The notes below the pieces were generated by a model. That model was not told the origin of the DNA and did no database searches. It saw only the letters and a list, made by a program, of their open reading frames with translations. The translations under genes and the position numbers were made by a program. A stretch of 10,545 bases of DNA, from assembly GCA_002479145.1 (NCBI GenBank), contig DLLX01000018.1, positions 22,946-33,490 of the forward strand. The letters are read 5' to 3'. Shown here piece by piece: positions 1 through 7,288 of this stretch; the first letter of the stretch is position 1; every line of letters starts with the position of its first letter. The DNA comes from Prevotella sp. UBA7551. GTDB taxonomy: Bacteria; Bacteroidota; Bacteroidia; Bacteroidales; Bacteroidaceae.

Positions 1-1731
1 CCACTGCCCACCAAGGCGCAGCTGGCATGGCAACAGATGGAAACCTACGCCTTTATCCACTTCGGTCCCAACACTTTCGGAGACCGGGAGTGGGGCTATG
101 GCGACGCGCCACTGGAGAGTTTCAACCCAACAAGGCTCGACTGTGAGCAATGGGCACGCACCGTGAAGGCGGCGGGAATGAAGGGAATCATCCTTACCGC
201 AAAGCACCATGACGGCTTTTGCCTCTGGCCCACACGGCAAACCGACTACTGTGTACGCAACACGCCCTATAAAAACGGGACAGGCGACGTGGTGGGAGAA
301 CTGGCGGCGGCGTGCCGGAAGTATGGGCTCCGCATGGGATTGTACCTCTCTCCGTGGGATAGGCACCAAGCTTTCTACGGCACTCCTTTATATATAGAGT
401 ACTTCTACGCCCAGCTCCACGAACTGCTCACGCAATATGGCGAGCTGTTTGAGGTGTGGTTCGACGGCGCCAACGGCGGAGACGGCTGGTATGGAGGCAC
501 GAAAGAGACGCGCACCATAGACAGAAAGACATACTATGACTTCCCGCGGGCGTGGAAAATGGTCGCCGAACTGCAGCCGCAGGCCGTCATCTTCTCCGAT
601 GAGGGGCCGGGATGCCGCTGGGTAGGCAACGAAAAGGGATTTGCCTTCGCCACCAACTGGTCGCTGTTGCGCAGCAAGGACGTGTATCCGGGCTACGACC
701 GCTACTGGGAACTGCAGCAAGGCCACGCCGACGGCGACGCTTGGGTGCCCGCAGAATGCAACGTGAGCATCCGCCCAGGATGGTTCTATCACGAGAAAGA
801 GGACGGAAAGGTGAAGACGGTGGACCAACTGGTGGACCTCTACTACCGCAGCGTGGGGCACAACGGGTCACAACTCATCAACTTCCCGGTCACTAAGGAG
901 GGCTTAATACACCCCATCGACTCCGCAAGAGCCGTGGAAGCCTACCAAGTCGTGCGCAAAGAACTGGCCAACAACCTCCTGAAGGGGGCAAAGGCGAAGG
1001 CCAGCAGCACCCGCGACGGCGCATTCGCCACACGGACGCTCACCGACGACGACCTCAATTCCTACTGGGCGACGCCCGATGGCGTGACAACGGCCACGCT
1101 CACCTTCTCCTTCCGCAAACCCACCAAGGTCAACCGGCTCAAGCTGCAGGAGTACATTGCGCTCGGACAGCGCGTGGAGCAGTTCGTGGTAGAGTATCTC
1201 GACCACGGGCAATGGAAGCCCATCAATGCGGGAGAGGAGACCACCACCATCGGCTACAAGCGGCTGTTGCGCTTCAAGACCATCACCACCCGACAGCTTC
1301 GCGTGCGCTTCCTACAGTCGCGTGGGCCACTCTGCATCAGCGAGATGGGCGCATTCTATGCCCCCAACGCCAAGGAACGCTACGTGGAGCGGGTGGAAGA
1401 GGTGGCCTCGCTGCCCTTCACGGTAGCCCACACCAGCGCGGAGGCTGTCACGTTCGACCTCGGCGAGACGCAGACGGTGCGCTCCTTCTTCTATCTTCCA
1501 CCTCAGTCGGTGGGCAACGTGGGCACGGCGGCCAACTATGAGCTGTGGGTAGGCGACGCGCCCGAGGCGATGCGGAAGGTGGCCGAGGGCGAATTTGCCA
1601 ACATACGCAACCAGCCCGTCCTGCAGGAGGTGTACTTCACGCCCGTTGTAGCGCGCTACGTACAGCTCCGCGCCACCCGAATGGTGCGCCCGGGCGAGTC
1701 GCTGGGCTACGAGAAAGTGGCCATCCAGTAG
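1..1731 (+). CDS. GH29 alpha-L-fucosidase, 5' partial, with C-terminal discoidin-like domains
   Basis: The reading frame is open to the window edge, and codons 1-36 (PLPTKAQLAWQQ) are typical family sequence, so the ATG at 37 is internal and the start and any signal peptide lie outside. Residues here count from that Met. The catalytic barrel spans about 1-305: FIHFG (6-10), KHHDGFCLW (56-64), and EVWFDGANG (139-147), whose Asp143 is the expected nucleophile. SDEGPGCRWVGNE (187-199) supplies the likely acid/base; Glu199 is my best guess, from family memory. SIRPGWFYH (244-252) also fits the GH29-B type, which hydrolyses alpha-1,3/1,4-linked fucose in branched glycans. A discoidin (F5/8 C, CBM32-like) domain follows at about 315-442, and a second beta-rich, probably discoidin-like module at about 455-564. 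Probable periplasmic or surface enzyme of host- or plant-glycan breakdown. No partner genes (SusC/D, sulfatase, other glycosidases) lie downstream. The family is secure; the linkage preference is inferred. Confidence 0.93.
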   Translation, partial: PLPTKAQLAWQQMETYAFIHFGPNTFGDREWGYGDAPLESFNPTRLDCEQWARTVKAAGMKGIILTAKHHDGFCLWPTRQTDYCVRNTPYKNGTGDVVGELAAACRKYGLRMGLYLSPWDRHQAFYGTPLYIEYFYAQLHELLTQYGELFEVWFDGANGGDGWYGGTKETRTIDRKTYYDFPRAWKMVAELQPQAVIFSDEGPGCRWVGNEKGFAFATNWSLLRSKDVYPGYDRYWELQQGHADGDAWVPAECNVSIRPGWFYHEKEDGKVKTVDQLVDLYYRSVGHNGSQLINFPVTKEGLIHPIDSARAVEAYQVVRKELANNLLKGAKAKASSTRDGAFATRTLTDDDLNSYWATPDGVTTATLTFSFRKPTKVNRLKLQEYIALGQRVEQFVVEYLDHGQWKPINAGEETTTIGYKRLLRFKTITTRQLRVRFLQSRGPLCISEMGAFYAPNAKERYVERVEEVASLPFTVAHTSAEAVTFDLGETQTVRSFFYLPPQSVGNVGTAANYELWVGDAPEAMRKVAEGEFANIRNQPVLQEVYFTPVVARYVQLRATRMVRPGESLGYEKVAIQ

Positions 1732-1764
1732 TTATTTCTCCATTATCTCCACATACAAAACGCA

Positions 1765-1841
1765 TGGGGCAGGACACCACTTCTGCCCCACTCCCATCCA
1801 TGAGCCACGTCCATGCCACCCGGCAGCGACGTGGCTCATGG
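1765..1841. other. Two adjacent hairpins 3' of the fucosidase gene (possible terminator or mRNA-stabilising structure)
   Basis: Hairpin 1 starts 34 nt after the fucosidase stop: TGGGGCAG (1765-1772) pairs perfectly with CTGCCCCA (1783-1790) around a 10-nt loop. Hairpin 2 follows after 7 nt: 14 bases at 1798-1811 (CCATGAGCCACGTC) pair perfectly with 1828-1841, and the 16-nt loop can add TGCC (1814-1817) with GGCA (1822-1825). Neither is followed by a T-run on the plus strand, so a classical intrinsic terminator is doubtful; a mRNA 3'-end stabiliser or an extragenic palindrome is equally possible. The pairing is seen directly; the role is inference. Confidence 0.55.
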
Positions 1842-1954
1842 CGTCTTTGCTGCGGGACACTTATAGGACAGGGGTTCTTCCGATGGCCTATAACTAACCC
1901 ATTGAGGGACAATGATTTCTGTTTTGCACAGCCTTTCCATCTAATTCGTGCGAA

Positions 1955-2010
1955 TTTTTAATTTAATTTTCTCCGATTTTTAATTTAATAATTCTGAGTT
2001 TTTAATTTAA
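1955..2010. repeat. Three 12-bp AT-rich direct repeats with exact 22-bp period
   Basis: TTTTTAATTTAA occurs at 1955-1966, 1977-1988 and 1999-2010, so successive copies start exactly 22 bp apart, close to two helical turns. The 10-bp spacers differ from each other apart from a loose CT-rich character. The first copy abuts the near-palindrome ATTCGTGCGAAT. The block lies about 190 bp upstream of the promoter candidate for the nucleoside kinase. It could be an array of binding sites on one face of the helix, a nucleoid-protein or UP-like element, or a decayed tandem repeat. The sequence gives no way to choose. Confidence 0.7.
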
Positions 2011-2178
2011 AAACCTCTGCCTTATCGGCTCTTTTACCTTACAGGGCAACCTATACAAGGAAACCAATGGGACAGAAAAGGCCTCCCAAGGCAGTCGTAC
2101 CGAGCCGAGACGCGCACGTGAAAGGGCGGAAATCAACATGACAAAACTGTTAAAACCCATGGAGTTCTGCAAGTCGAC

Positions 2179-2210
2179 CTTGGCGGATTCGTGCGGATTG
2201 CGTAACTTTG
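2179..2210 (+). promoter_or_regulatory. Candidate Bacteroidetes-type promoter for the nucleoside kinase gene
   Basis: TAACTTTG (2203-2210) matches the Bacteroidetes -7 consensus TAnnTTTG exactly. CTTG (2179-2182) matches the -33 TTTG box at three of four positions, and the 20-bp spacing is that expected for this promoter class. Transcription would begin a few bases after 2210 and leave a leader of roughly 80 nt before the ATG at 2301. The spacer contains a direct repeat GCGGATT (2183-2189 and 2193-2199), and the whole promoter lies inside the inverted repeat CTGCAAG (2167-2173) / CTTGCAG (2214-2220), which may be an operator or chance. Confidence 0.5.
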
Positions 2211-2300
2211 TGGCTTGCAGGGGCGCGGCACTGACACAGCCAAAGAGACCCCACACCGCTCCCCGTCCACGCCAAAAACAATTAAAGACGAATATACAAG

Positions 2301-3962
2301 ATGAAAGAAACGGTGAAGATACGCTGCAGGAACAACGGCGAAACCAAGGAGATACCCATCGGCAGCACGCTCAAGGAGGCCTACCAGGCTTTCGGCCTGA
2401 GCATGGAATACGGACCCATCAACGCCACGGTGAACAACCGCACCGAGGGGCTCAACTACCGACTCTACCACAACAAGGACGTGAAATACTTCGACCTGCG
2501 CTCCGCCACAGGCGAACGCTGCTATATGCGGACGCTCTTCTTCGTGCTCAGCAAGTCGGTGCACGACCTCTGGCCCGACAGCAAAGTAGTGATAGACATA
2601 CCCGTGAGCAACGGCTACTACTGCAACTTGTTGATTGGCCGCGACGTGACGGAGGAGGATGTGGCGCGCATTGGCATGAGGATGCAGCAGCTCATCGACG
2701 CCAAGTTGCCCATCCGTCGGTTTGAAGTGCCCACGGAAGAGGCCATCAGCATGTTCGACCTGCGCGGCGACAAGGCCAAGGTGAAGCTCCTCCGAAGCGC
2801 AGGAAAGCTCTACACCACGTATTATGAAGTGGACGATTACATCGACAACTTCTATGGTTCGATGCTCACCAACACGGGCGAGCTGTCGCTCTTCGGCCTG
2901 GAGAAGTACCATGAGGGGGCGTTGCTGCGCCTGCCCTCAAGACTGAATCCGGCAGAGCTGAGCCCGATGATACGCCAGGACAAGATGTTTGACATCTTCA
3001 AAGAGCAACACAAGTGGAACCGCATCCTCGGCGTAAGCACCGTAGGCGACTTCAATGAGGCCGTGGAAGCGGGGCGGACTACGGGACTTATCAACGTCAG
3101 CGAAGCCCTGCAGGAAAAGAAAATCGCGTCCATTGCCGAGCAGATTGCCCACAGAAAAGGCACGCGCATGGTACTGATTGCCGGCCCATCGTCGTCGGGA
3201 AAGACCACGTTCTGCAAGCGACTGTCCATACAGCTGGTGACCTGCGGCATCAAACCCATACAAATCTCTCTCGATGACTACTTCGTAGACCGCCATCTCA
3301 CGCCGAAAGACGCCAACGGGGAGTTGGACTACGAGAGCGTGCATGCCCTCAACATTCCCCTACTCAACGAACAGTTGCGGCAACTTTTTAATGGAGAGCG
3401 CATCGAACTGCCGAAGTACAACTTCCAAACGGGCAGGAGCGAGAAGAGTGGGAAGCTGCTTCAGCTGGACGACAAGCAGATACTGGTGGTGGAAGGCATC
3501 CATGCGCTCAACCCGGAGCTGACGGCACAGATTCCGATGGAGCAGAAGTTTCATGTCTACATCTCCGCACTGACCACCATTTTGCTCGATGAGCACAACT
3601 ATATCCGGACGACCGACAACCGCCTTCTGCGCCGCATCATCCGCGACTACAAGTATCGCGGCGTGGGTGCACAGGAGACCATACACCGCTGGCCCAGCGT
3701 GAGGGCGGGCGAGAACAAGTGGATTTTCCCCTTCCAAGAGAATGCTGACGTGATGTTCAACACCGCCATGCTCTTTGAGTTGGCCGTCATCAAGCAGCAG
3801 GCCGGGCCGTTGCTGGAGCTGGTACCGGAGAACTGCCCCGAGTATGCGGAGGCTTGCCGGTTGCGAAACCTGCTCGACTACATCCAGCCGATACCCAACC
3901 GCGCGCTTCCACCGACCTCGTTGCTCCGCGAATTTCTGGGCGGAAGCTCGTTCAAATACTAA
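2301..3962 (+). CDS. Nucleoside (uridine-type) kinase with N-terminal TGS and degenerate ThrRS-like domains
   Basis: The 553-residue protein has a TGS domain (about 3-65), a region resembling the second additional domain of threonyl-tRNA synthetase (about 66-230), and a C-terminal P-loop kinase domain of the uridine kinase/phosphoribulokinase type (about 285-500). The kinase part shows Walker A GPSSSGKTT (295-303), the DDYF substrate-binding motif (325-328) and EGIHALN (398-404). The expected reaction is ATP-dependent phosphorylation of a nucleoside such as uridine or cytidine in cytosolic pyrimidine salvage; the true substrate of this fused type is not evident. In the ThrRS-like part, TEEDVARIGMRMQQLIDAKLP (117-137, first 20 residues shown by position) aligns well in style, but the zinc-binding HxxxH of the editing site appears replaced by RTLFF near 77-81, so tRNA editing is unlikely. 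The ATG at 2301 places the start directly before the TGS beta strand; no strong Shine-Dalgarno is present. The gene stands alone, convergent with the next operon. Confidence 0.9.
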   Translation: MKETVKIRCRNNGETKEIPIGSTLKEAYQAFGLSMEYGPINATVNNRTEGLNYRLYHNKDVKYFDLRSATGERCYMRTLFFVLSKSVHDLWPDSKVVIDIPVSNGYYCNLLIGRDVTEEDVARIGMRMQQLIDAKLPIRRFEVPTEEAISMFDLRGDKAKVKLLRSAGKLYTTYYEVDDYIDNFYGSMLTNTGELSLFGLEKYHEGALLRLPSRLNPAELSPMIRQDKMFDIFKEQHKWNRILGVSTVGDFNEAVEAGRTTGLINVSEALQEKKIASIAEQIAHRKGTRMVLIAGPSSSGKTTFCKRLSIQLVTCGIKPIQISLDDYFVDRHLTPKDANGELDYESVHALNIPLLNEQLRQLFNGERIELPKYNFQTGRSEKSGKLLQLDDKQILVVEGIHALNPELTAQIPMEQKFHVYISALTTILLDEHNYIRTTDNRLLRRIIRDYKYRGVGAQETIHRWPSVRAGENKWIFPFQENADVMFNTAMLFELAVIKQQAGPLLELVPENCPEYAEACRLRNLLDYIQPIPNRALPPTSLLREFLGGSSFKY

Positions 3963-4083
3963 TCTTCCCGTCGCCTTCCGGACGGCGCGCCGCCGCCACA
4001 GGGGCACGCGACTTGACCCGAGCAGTATGGAGGGACGTGGCTGTCGGCAGACGTGCGGCGGTAGACCCTACTGGGGAACATAA

Positions 4084-4127
4084 CACATGGGGCTGTTTGC
4101 GTTGGTCATCGCAAGCAGCCCCATGTG
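4084..4127. terminator. Strong bidirectional-type terminator hairpin between convergent genes
   Basis: The 18 bases 4084-4101 (CACATGGGGCTGTTTGCG) pair with 4110-4127 with a single G-U pair (T4096) and an 8-nt loop TTGGTCAT. On the plus strand CTTTATTCTCTCT follows, a partial T-tract; on the minus strand TTATGTT follows. It lies 2 nt beyond the stop codon of the glycosyltransferase gene and about 120 nt beyond that of the nucleoside kinase, so it can end transcription from both sides. The GC-rich stretch 3963-4083 before it has no gene that I can support. Confidence 0.85.
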
Positions 4128-4129
4128 CT

Positions 4130-5251
4130 TTATTCTCTCTCCAGCCGCCGGTAACAGTCAATCACCTGACGCGCTACGTTGCTATTCTCAAACCGTCGGA
4201 TGTACTCCTGCGCCCTGGGCACGATACACTCGCACTGGGCAATGGCCTTGACGATGCCCTCGCGCAGGGCTTCCACGTCGTCGGGATGGACATAGATGTT
4301 GTCCGGTCCGCCCGCTTCCTCCAGGCAAGAGCCCGTGGCGGCGACGACGGGCAAGCCGCTCTGCACGGCCTCGATGATGGGGATGCCAAAGCCTTCGTAA
4401 CGCGACGGATAGACAAAAGCCTCTGCCTGCTGGTAGATGGCGGGCAGGTCGGCATTGGGAACACCCTCCAAGAAACGCACACGCGAGGACAAATGGTGGC
4501 GGGAGACATACTGCCTCACGCGGTCGGCATACTTTGTGGGGCGCCCGACAATGACCAACGACAGGCTGTCGGGCAGCTGTTCGAGTGCCCGCACGGCCAG
4601 CAGCACGTTCTTTCGCTCCTCCACCGTGCCGACATTGAGGAGGTATCGCTGCGGCAGGTCGTAGGCTTCGCGCACCTTCCGGAGCTCGTCTGCTGAGCAA
4701 CGGCGGCGGTAGCGCGTGTCGCAGCTTTGATACACGAGGTCGATACGGTCGCGGGGGTAGCCTCCCAGCGCGATAATGTCCTTGCGGGTACGCTCACTGA
4801 TGGCGATGATGCGGCTGGCCTCGCGGAGCGTCTGGCAGAACTTGCGCTTGTATATCCATGCGTCGATGGCGTGATAGTACTCCGGATGCCGCATAAAGAT
4901 GAGGTCATGGATGGTGACGATGCCGGGTATGCCCGCCTTGCGGAGCCCTATGGGCAGCTCTCCACTCAGACCATGATAGACGGTCACGCCGTCGCGGAGC
5001 AGGTCTTCGACGATGCCGCGCGACCGCCACAGGCTCTTGGCGAGGCCGCCATGCTTCCCCGAATAGATGAAGCGCACCCCGTCGCACGCCCTGACCTGCT
5101 CCCTGAGCGTGTCGCAGCCGCAGTCGGGGGCATAGAGTAGCAGTTCGTCGCCGCTCCCAAGAGCCGCTATCGAGTTGATGAGCGTGCGCCCGTAGCTTCC
5201 CAAACCAGTGCCATTGCTCACGATTCGCTTCGCATCGTAACCTATTATCAT
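4130..5251 (-). CDS. GT4-family (GT-B fold) glycosyltransferase
   Basis: A 373-residue cytosolic or membrane-peripheral retaining glycosyltransferase of family GT4. The N-terminal Rossmann half begins MIIGYDAKRI and has the glycine-rich acceptor loop GTGLGSYGR (14-22) and TIHDLIF (113-119). The C-terminal nucleotide-sugar half (about 200-373) shows NVGTVEERKN (206-215), VIVGRP (233-238), and YEGFGIPIIE (285-294), which is the EX7E motif with Glu286 and Glu294. The layout resembles mannosyl- or rhamnosyltransferases of O-antigen and capsule pathways (MtfB/WbaZ-like), but donor and acceptor cannot be read from the sequence. Its ATG overlaps the TGA of the upstream LtaS-like gene by 4 nt (ATGA, 5248-5251), which suggests translational coupling and a shared pathway. 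It is the last gene of the operon, with the terminator just past its TAA. Confidence 0.93.
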   Translation of the reverse strand: MIIGYDAKRIVSNGTGLGSYGRTLINSIAALGSGDELLLYAPDCGCDTLREQVRACDGVRFIYSGKHGGLAKSLWRSRGIVEDLLRDGVTVYHGLSGELPIGLRKAGIPGIVTIHDLIFMRHPEYYHAIDAWIYKRKFCQTLREASRIIAISERTRKDIIALGGYPRDRIDLVYQSCDTRYRRRCSADELRKVREAYDLPQRYLLNVGTVEERKNVLLAVRALEQLPDSLSLVIVGRPTKYADRVRQYVSRHHLSSRVRFLEGVPNADLPAIYQQAEAFVYPSRYEGFGIPIIEAVQSGLPVVAATGSCLEEAGGPDNIYVHPDDVEALREGIVKAIAQCECIVPRAQEYIRRFENSNVARQVIDCYRRLERE

Positions 5252-7242
5252 CGCTTCTGTCGGTCTGTGGAGGCTGACACGCGCAGTTGGTCGTGCACCA
5301 TCCGGTACATATACTGGTAGATAATGGCCTGAAGCTCGTGGAGCATCTTGGCCTCAACGGGCACTTTTCCCTGCAGGTTGTGGCGCATCAGCCGGTCACT
5401 GAGGGCATAGAGGCCGCGCACCCGCTGCCCGTCGAACTGGAGGACGTAGCCGTATTTGACGTATTGATAGATGCCTTCGGTGTAGTTCACGGCGTAGGTG
5501 TCCTGCGCAGGGGTGCGCATGAGGTCGCAACCGAAGCCCAAGTAGGTGCCGCCATAGCCTAAATAGCCGAGGATGGTGGGCATAATGTCTATCTGCTGGG
5601 CCACTGTGGCATGGCGCATCCCGGGCTTTATCTCGCCCGAAGGGTCGTAAATGATGATCGGTGCGGAGAAACCGCCGATGGCAGACTGGTACTCTGGATG
5701 GTCGGTCTGGTTGGTGTGGTCGGACGTAAGGACAAATATCGTGTTCTTAAACCATGGCTGTTTGGACGCAGACTGGAAGAATCGTCCGATGGCATGGTCG
5801 GTATAGCGGATACATTTGTGTATGGGGAGGCCTTCTTCCTTATATATTGTCTTGTATTTATCGGGAATCACGAAGGGATGGTGGCTCGAAACGGTGAAGA
5901 TGGCGGTCATAAAGGGCTGCCGCATCTCCCCCATCTTGGCGCAATAGTACTGCATGAACGGCTCGTCCCAGATACCCCAGTTGCCGTCGAAGTCCTTATC
6001 GCCGCCAAAACGGGGGTCGGAATCGTAGTCTTGCCGGCCATAGTAGTGCTTGAAACCTATCTTCTTGGCAAAGGCAAGAAATCCCATCGAACTGCGGTTG
6101 GCACCATGGAAGAATGCCGTGTCGTAGCCCCAACGCGACAATAGACCCGGAAGCCCCGTGTAATTGTTCATCGAGGCGGGGGTAAGGATGAACGGTTCGA
6201 CGAACATTGGGATGCTGCAGAGCACGGAAGGCATGCCGTCTATGCTCTTATGTCCGTTGGCATAGGAGAACTCAAAGACGCAACTCTTCGCGATTAGCTT
6301 GTCCACATTGGGCGTATATCCCTTGTATCGGCCTCCCTCCAAGTCCTTGTTGAAGGCGCCGATGTACTCGCGGCCGAAGCTTTCGACAATCAATATGACC
6401 ACGTTTTTGCGGTTGGGCTGCTCTTCCACGGCAGGACGCACGGGGTTGAAGACCTTGGCGGCATCGCCGAGCGAGCGGTAATAGCCGGGAACGGAGAACA
6501 CATTCTTGCCGATGGTGCGCAGAAGGGCAAACGGAGTGTTGAGCACTAAGGCCGTCTCCTTGGGCCTTTCGACCCACTGATCGGCATTGCTGACCGTGAT
6601 AGGGCGCACTCCCGACTGCAAACCTCCCCTCATGCCCGCCACGCTTCCTACGGCGGCGAGGGCCAACATCAGGAAGTTGATGCCCGCAAAGCGCCAACGT
6701 TGCCGGATGGAACGGTAGTCGCGGCGATCGGTATGGGGGGAAACGTAGAGGAAACGGAGCGCAACGAAGGCCAAAATGCCAACAAGCACGAGCACCCAAT
6801 GGTCGAGAACGGCGGAGAAGAAGATGCCTCCGAGGTTGTTTTCGTGGTCAAACTCACGGAAAACGCTGGTCGTTGTGCGGCGGAAAGTGAACGGATAGTA
6901 GACCGAGTCGGCAAGGTTAATGGCGAAGGCCAGCCCGTTGGTCACCACAAAGAGCCAGCGCAGTGCGCGATGGTAGCCGCGCGACTCCTTCAGCCACAGC
7001 GGAAAGAGCATCAGCGTGAGCCATAAGGCGTTGATATAGAAGATGGCTGACGTGTCGAAGAGCAGTCCTCCGCGGAAGATTCGCACAAGATTGCCGTCCG
7101 AAAGGGTGTCGGCGAAGAGCGTATGGTTCTCCACAAGAAACGCCACACGGGCCAAAATGAAAAACAGATAGGCCACCAGCAGGTCGATAACGACCGCCAC
7201 GGCGGGGCCAAAGTCCCCCTTGAGTATTTTCTTCATCACCAT
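5248..7242 (-). CDS. LtaS-like membrane sulfatase-fold phosphotransferase (LTA synthase family)
   Basis: The 664-residue protein has five predicted N-terminal transmembrane segments (about 12-36, 62-83, 95-112, 146-167, 186-205) and an extracytoplasmic alkaline-phosphatase-fold domain (about 275-570), the LtaS layout. Active-site residues are all visible: Glu287 in ILIVESFGREY (283-293), the nucleophile candidate Ser333 in NGHKSIDGMP (329-338), His454/His455 in SSHHPF (452-457), and Asp508-His509 in TSDHTN (507-512). Family members move phosphoglycerol or phosphoethanolamine from a phospholipid to a glycan or lipid; metal-dependent (Mn2+ in LtaS). Gram-negative Bacteroidetes lack classical lipoteichoic acid, so the acceptor is probably an envelope glycolipid or glycan; this is inference. 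LtaS uses Thr as nucleophile where this protein has Ser. The ATG at 7242 is preferred; a second in-frame ATG at 7236 is equally possible. It lies 47 nt after the exporter gene and overlaps the glycosyltransferase gene by 4 nt. Confidence 0.9.
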   Translation of the reverse strand: MVMKKILKGDFGPAVAVVIDLLVAYLFFILARVAFLVENHTLFADTLSDGNLVRIFRGGLLFDTSAIFYINALWLTLMLFPLWLKESRGYHRALRWLFVVTNGLAFAINLADSVYYPFTFRRTTTSVFREFDHENNLGGIFFSAVLDHWVLVLVGILAFVALRFLYVSPHTDRRDYRSIRQRWRFAGINFLMLALAAVGSVAGMRGGLQSGVRPITVSNADQWVERPKETALVLNTPFALLRTIGKNVFSVPGYYRSLGDAAKVFNPVRPAVEEQPNRKNVVILIVESFGREYIGAFNKDLEGGRYKGYTPNVDKLIAKSCVFEFSYANGHKSIDGMPSVLCSIPMFVEPFILTPASMNNYTGLPGLLSRWGYDTAFFHGANRSSMGFLAFAKKIGFKHYYGRQDYDSDPRFGGDKDFDGNWGIWDEPFMQYYCAKMGEMRQPFMTAIFTVSSHHPFVIPDKYKTIYKEEGLPIHKCIRYTDHAIGRFFQSASKQPWFKNTIFVLTSDHTNQTDHPEYQSAIGGFSAPIIIYDPSGEIKPGMRHATVAQQIDIMPTILGYLGYGGTYLGFGCDLMRTPAQDTYAVNYTEGIYQYVKYGYVLQFDGQRVRGLYALSDRLMRHNLQGKVPVEAKMLHELQAIIYQYMYRMVHDQLRVSASTDRQKR

Positions 7243-7269
7243 CTTAGCTTTCTATGTTACCCTGTTTTA

Positions 7270-7288
7270 CTGGGGATACCGTCCCCAG
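7270..7288. other. Small intercistronic hairpin between the exporter and LtaS-like genes
   Basis: CTGGGGA (7270-7276) pairs perfectly with TCCCCAG (7282-7288) around a 5-nt loop. In the minus-strand transcript it lies 1 nt after the exporter stop codon and about 28 nt before the LtaS-like start. The minus-strand continuation (TAAAACAGGG) has no U-tract, so it is not a convincing full terminator. It may stabilise the upstream message or reduce downstream expression; the role is inference. Confidence 0.5.

Larger units (their letters stand above)
1732..2300. other. 569-bp intergenic region with structured elements, no supported gene
   Basis: This gap between two same-strand genes holds no ORF I can support. 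In order it contains two tight hairpins (1765-1841), a 7-bp inverted repeat (TTATAGG 1861-1867 with CCTATAA 1887-1893), a near-palindrome ATTCGTGCGAAT (1944-1955), three AT-rich repeats (1955-2010), a 7-bp inverted repeat (CTGCAAG 2167-2173 with CTTGCAG 2214-2220) and a promoter candidate (2179-2210). The AT-rich stretch 1944-2015 stands out against GC-rich flanks. Bases about 2015-2160 show nothing clear to me. Confidence 0.6.

Noticed and set aside
37..39. ATG at 37 as the real start of the fucosidase
   Set aside because: In-frame upstream codons to the window edge give family-like sequence (AQLAWQQ), so the gene extends beyond the window.
1861..1893. Inverted repeat TTATAGG/CCTATAA
   Set aside because: Perfect but only 7 bp with a 19-nt loop and no nearby promoter or gene; listed in the intergenic description but not given a role.
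2002..2256. 84-codon minus-strand ORF in the intergenic region
   Set aside because: It opens with GTG, has no ribosome binding site or recognisable domain, and runs over the promoter candidate and into the AT-repeat block; treated as non-coding.
2138..2725. 195-codon plus-strand ORF overlapping the nucleoside kinase start
   Set aside because: Most of it is out of frame within the clear kinase gene, and the predicted product is low-complexity Arg/Gln/His-rich sequence.
3968..3985. Small hairpin CCGTC/GACGG just after the kinase stop
   Set aside because: Only 5 bp in a GC-rich stretch with no T-run; chance is likely and the strong hairpin at 4084-4127 explains termination.
3854..4696. 280-codon plus-strand ORF spanning the kinase 3' end, the terminator and the GT gene
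   Set aside because: It crosses a strong terminator and overlaps two real genes, one of them on the opposite strand; no motif.
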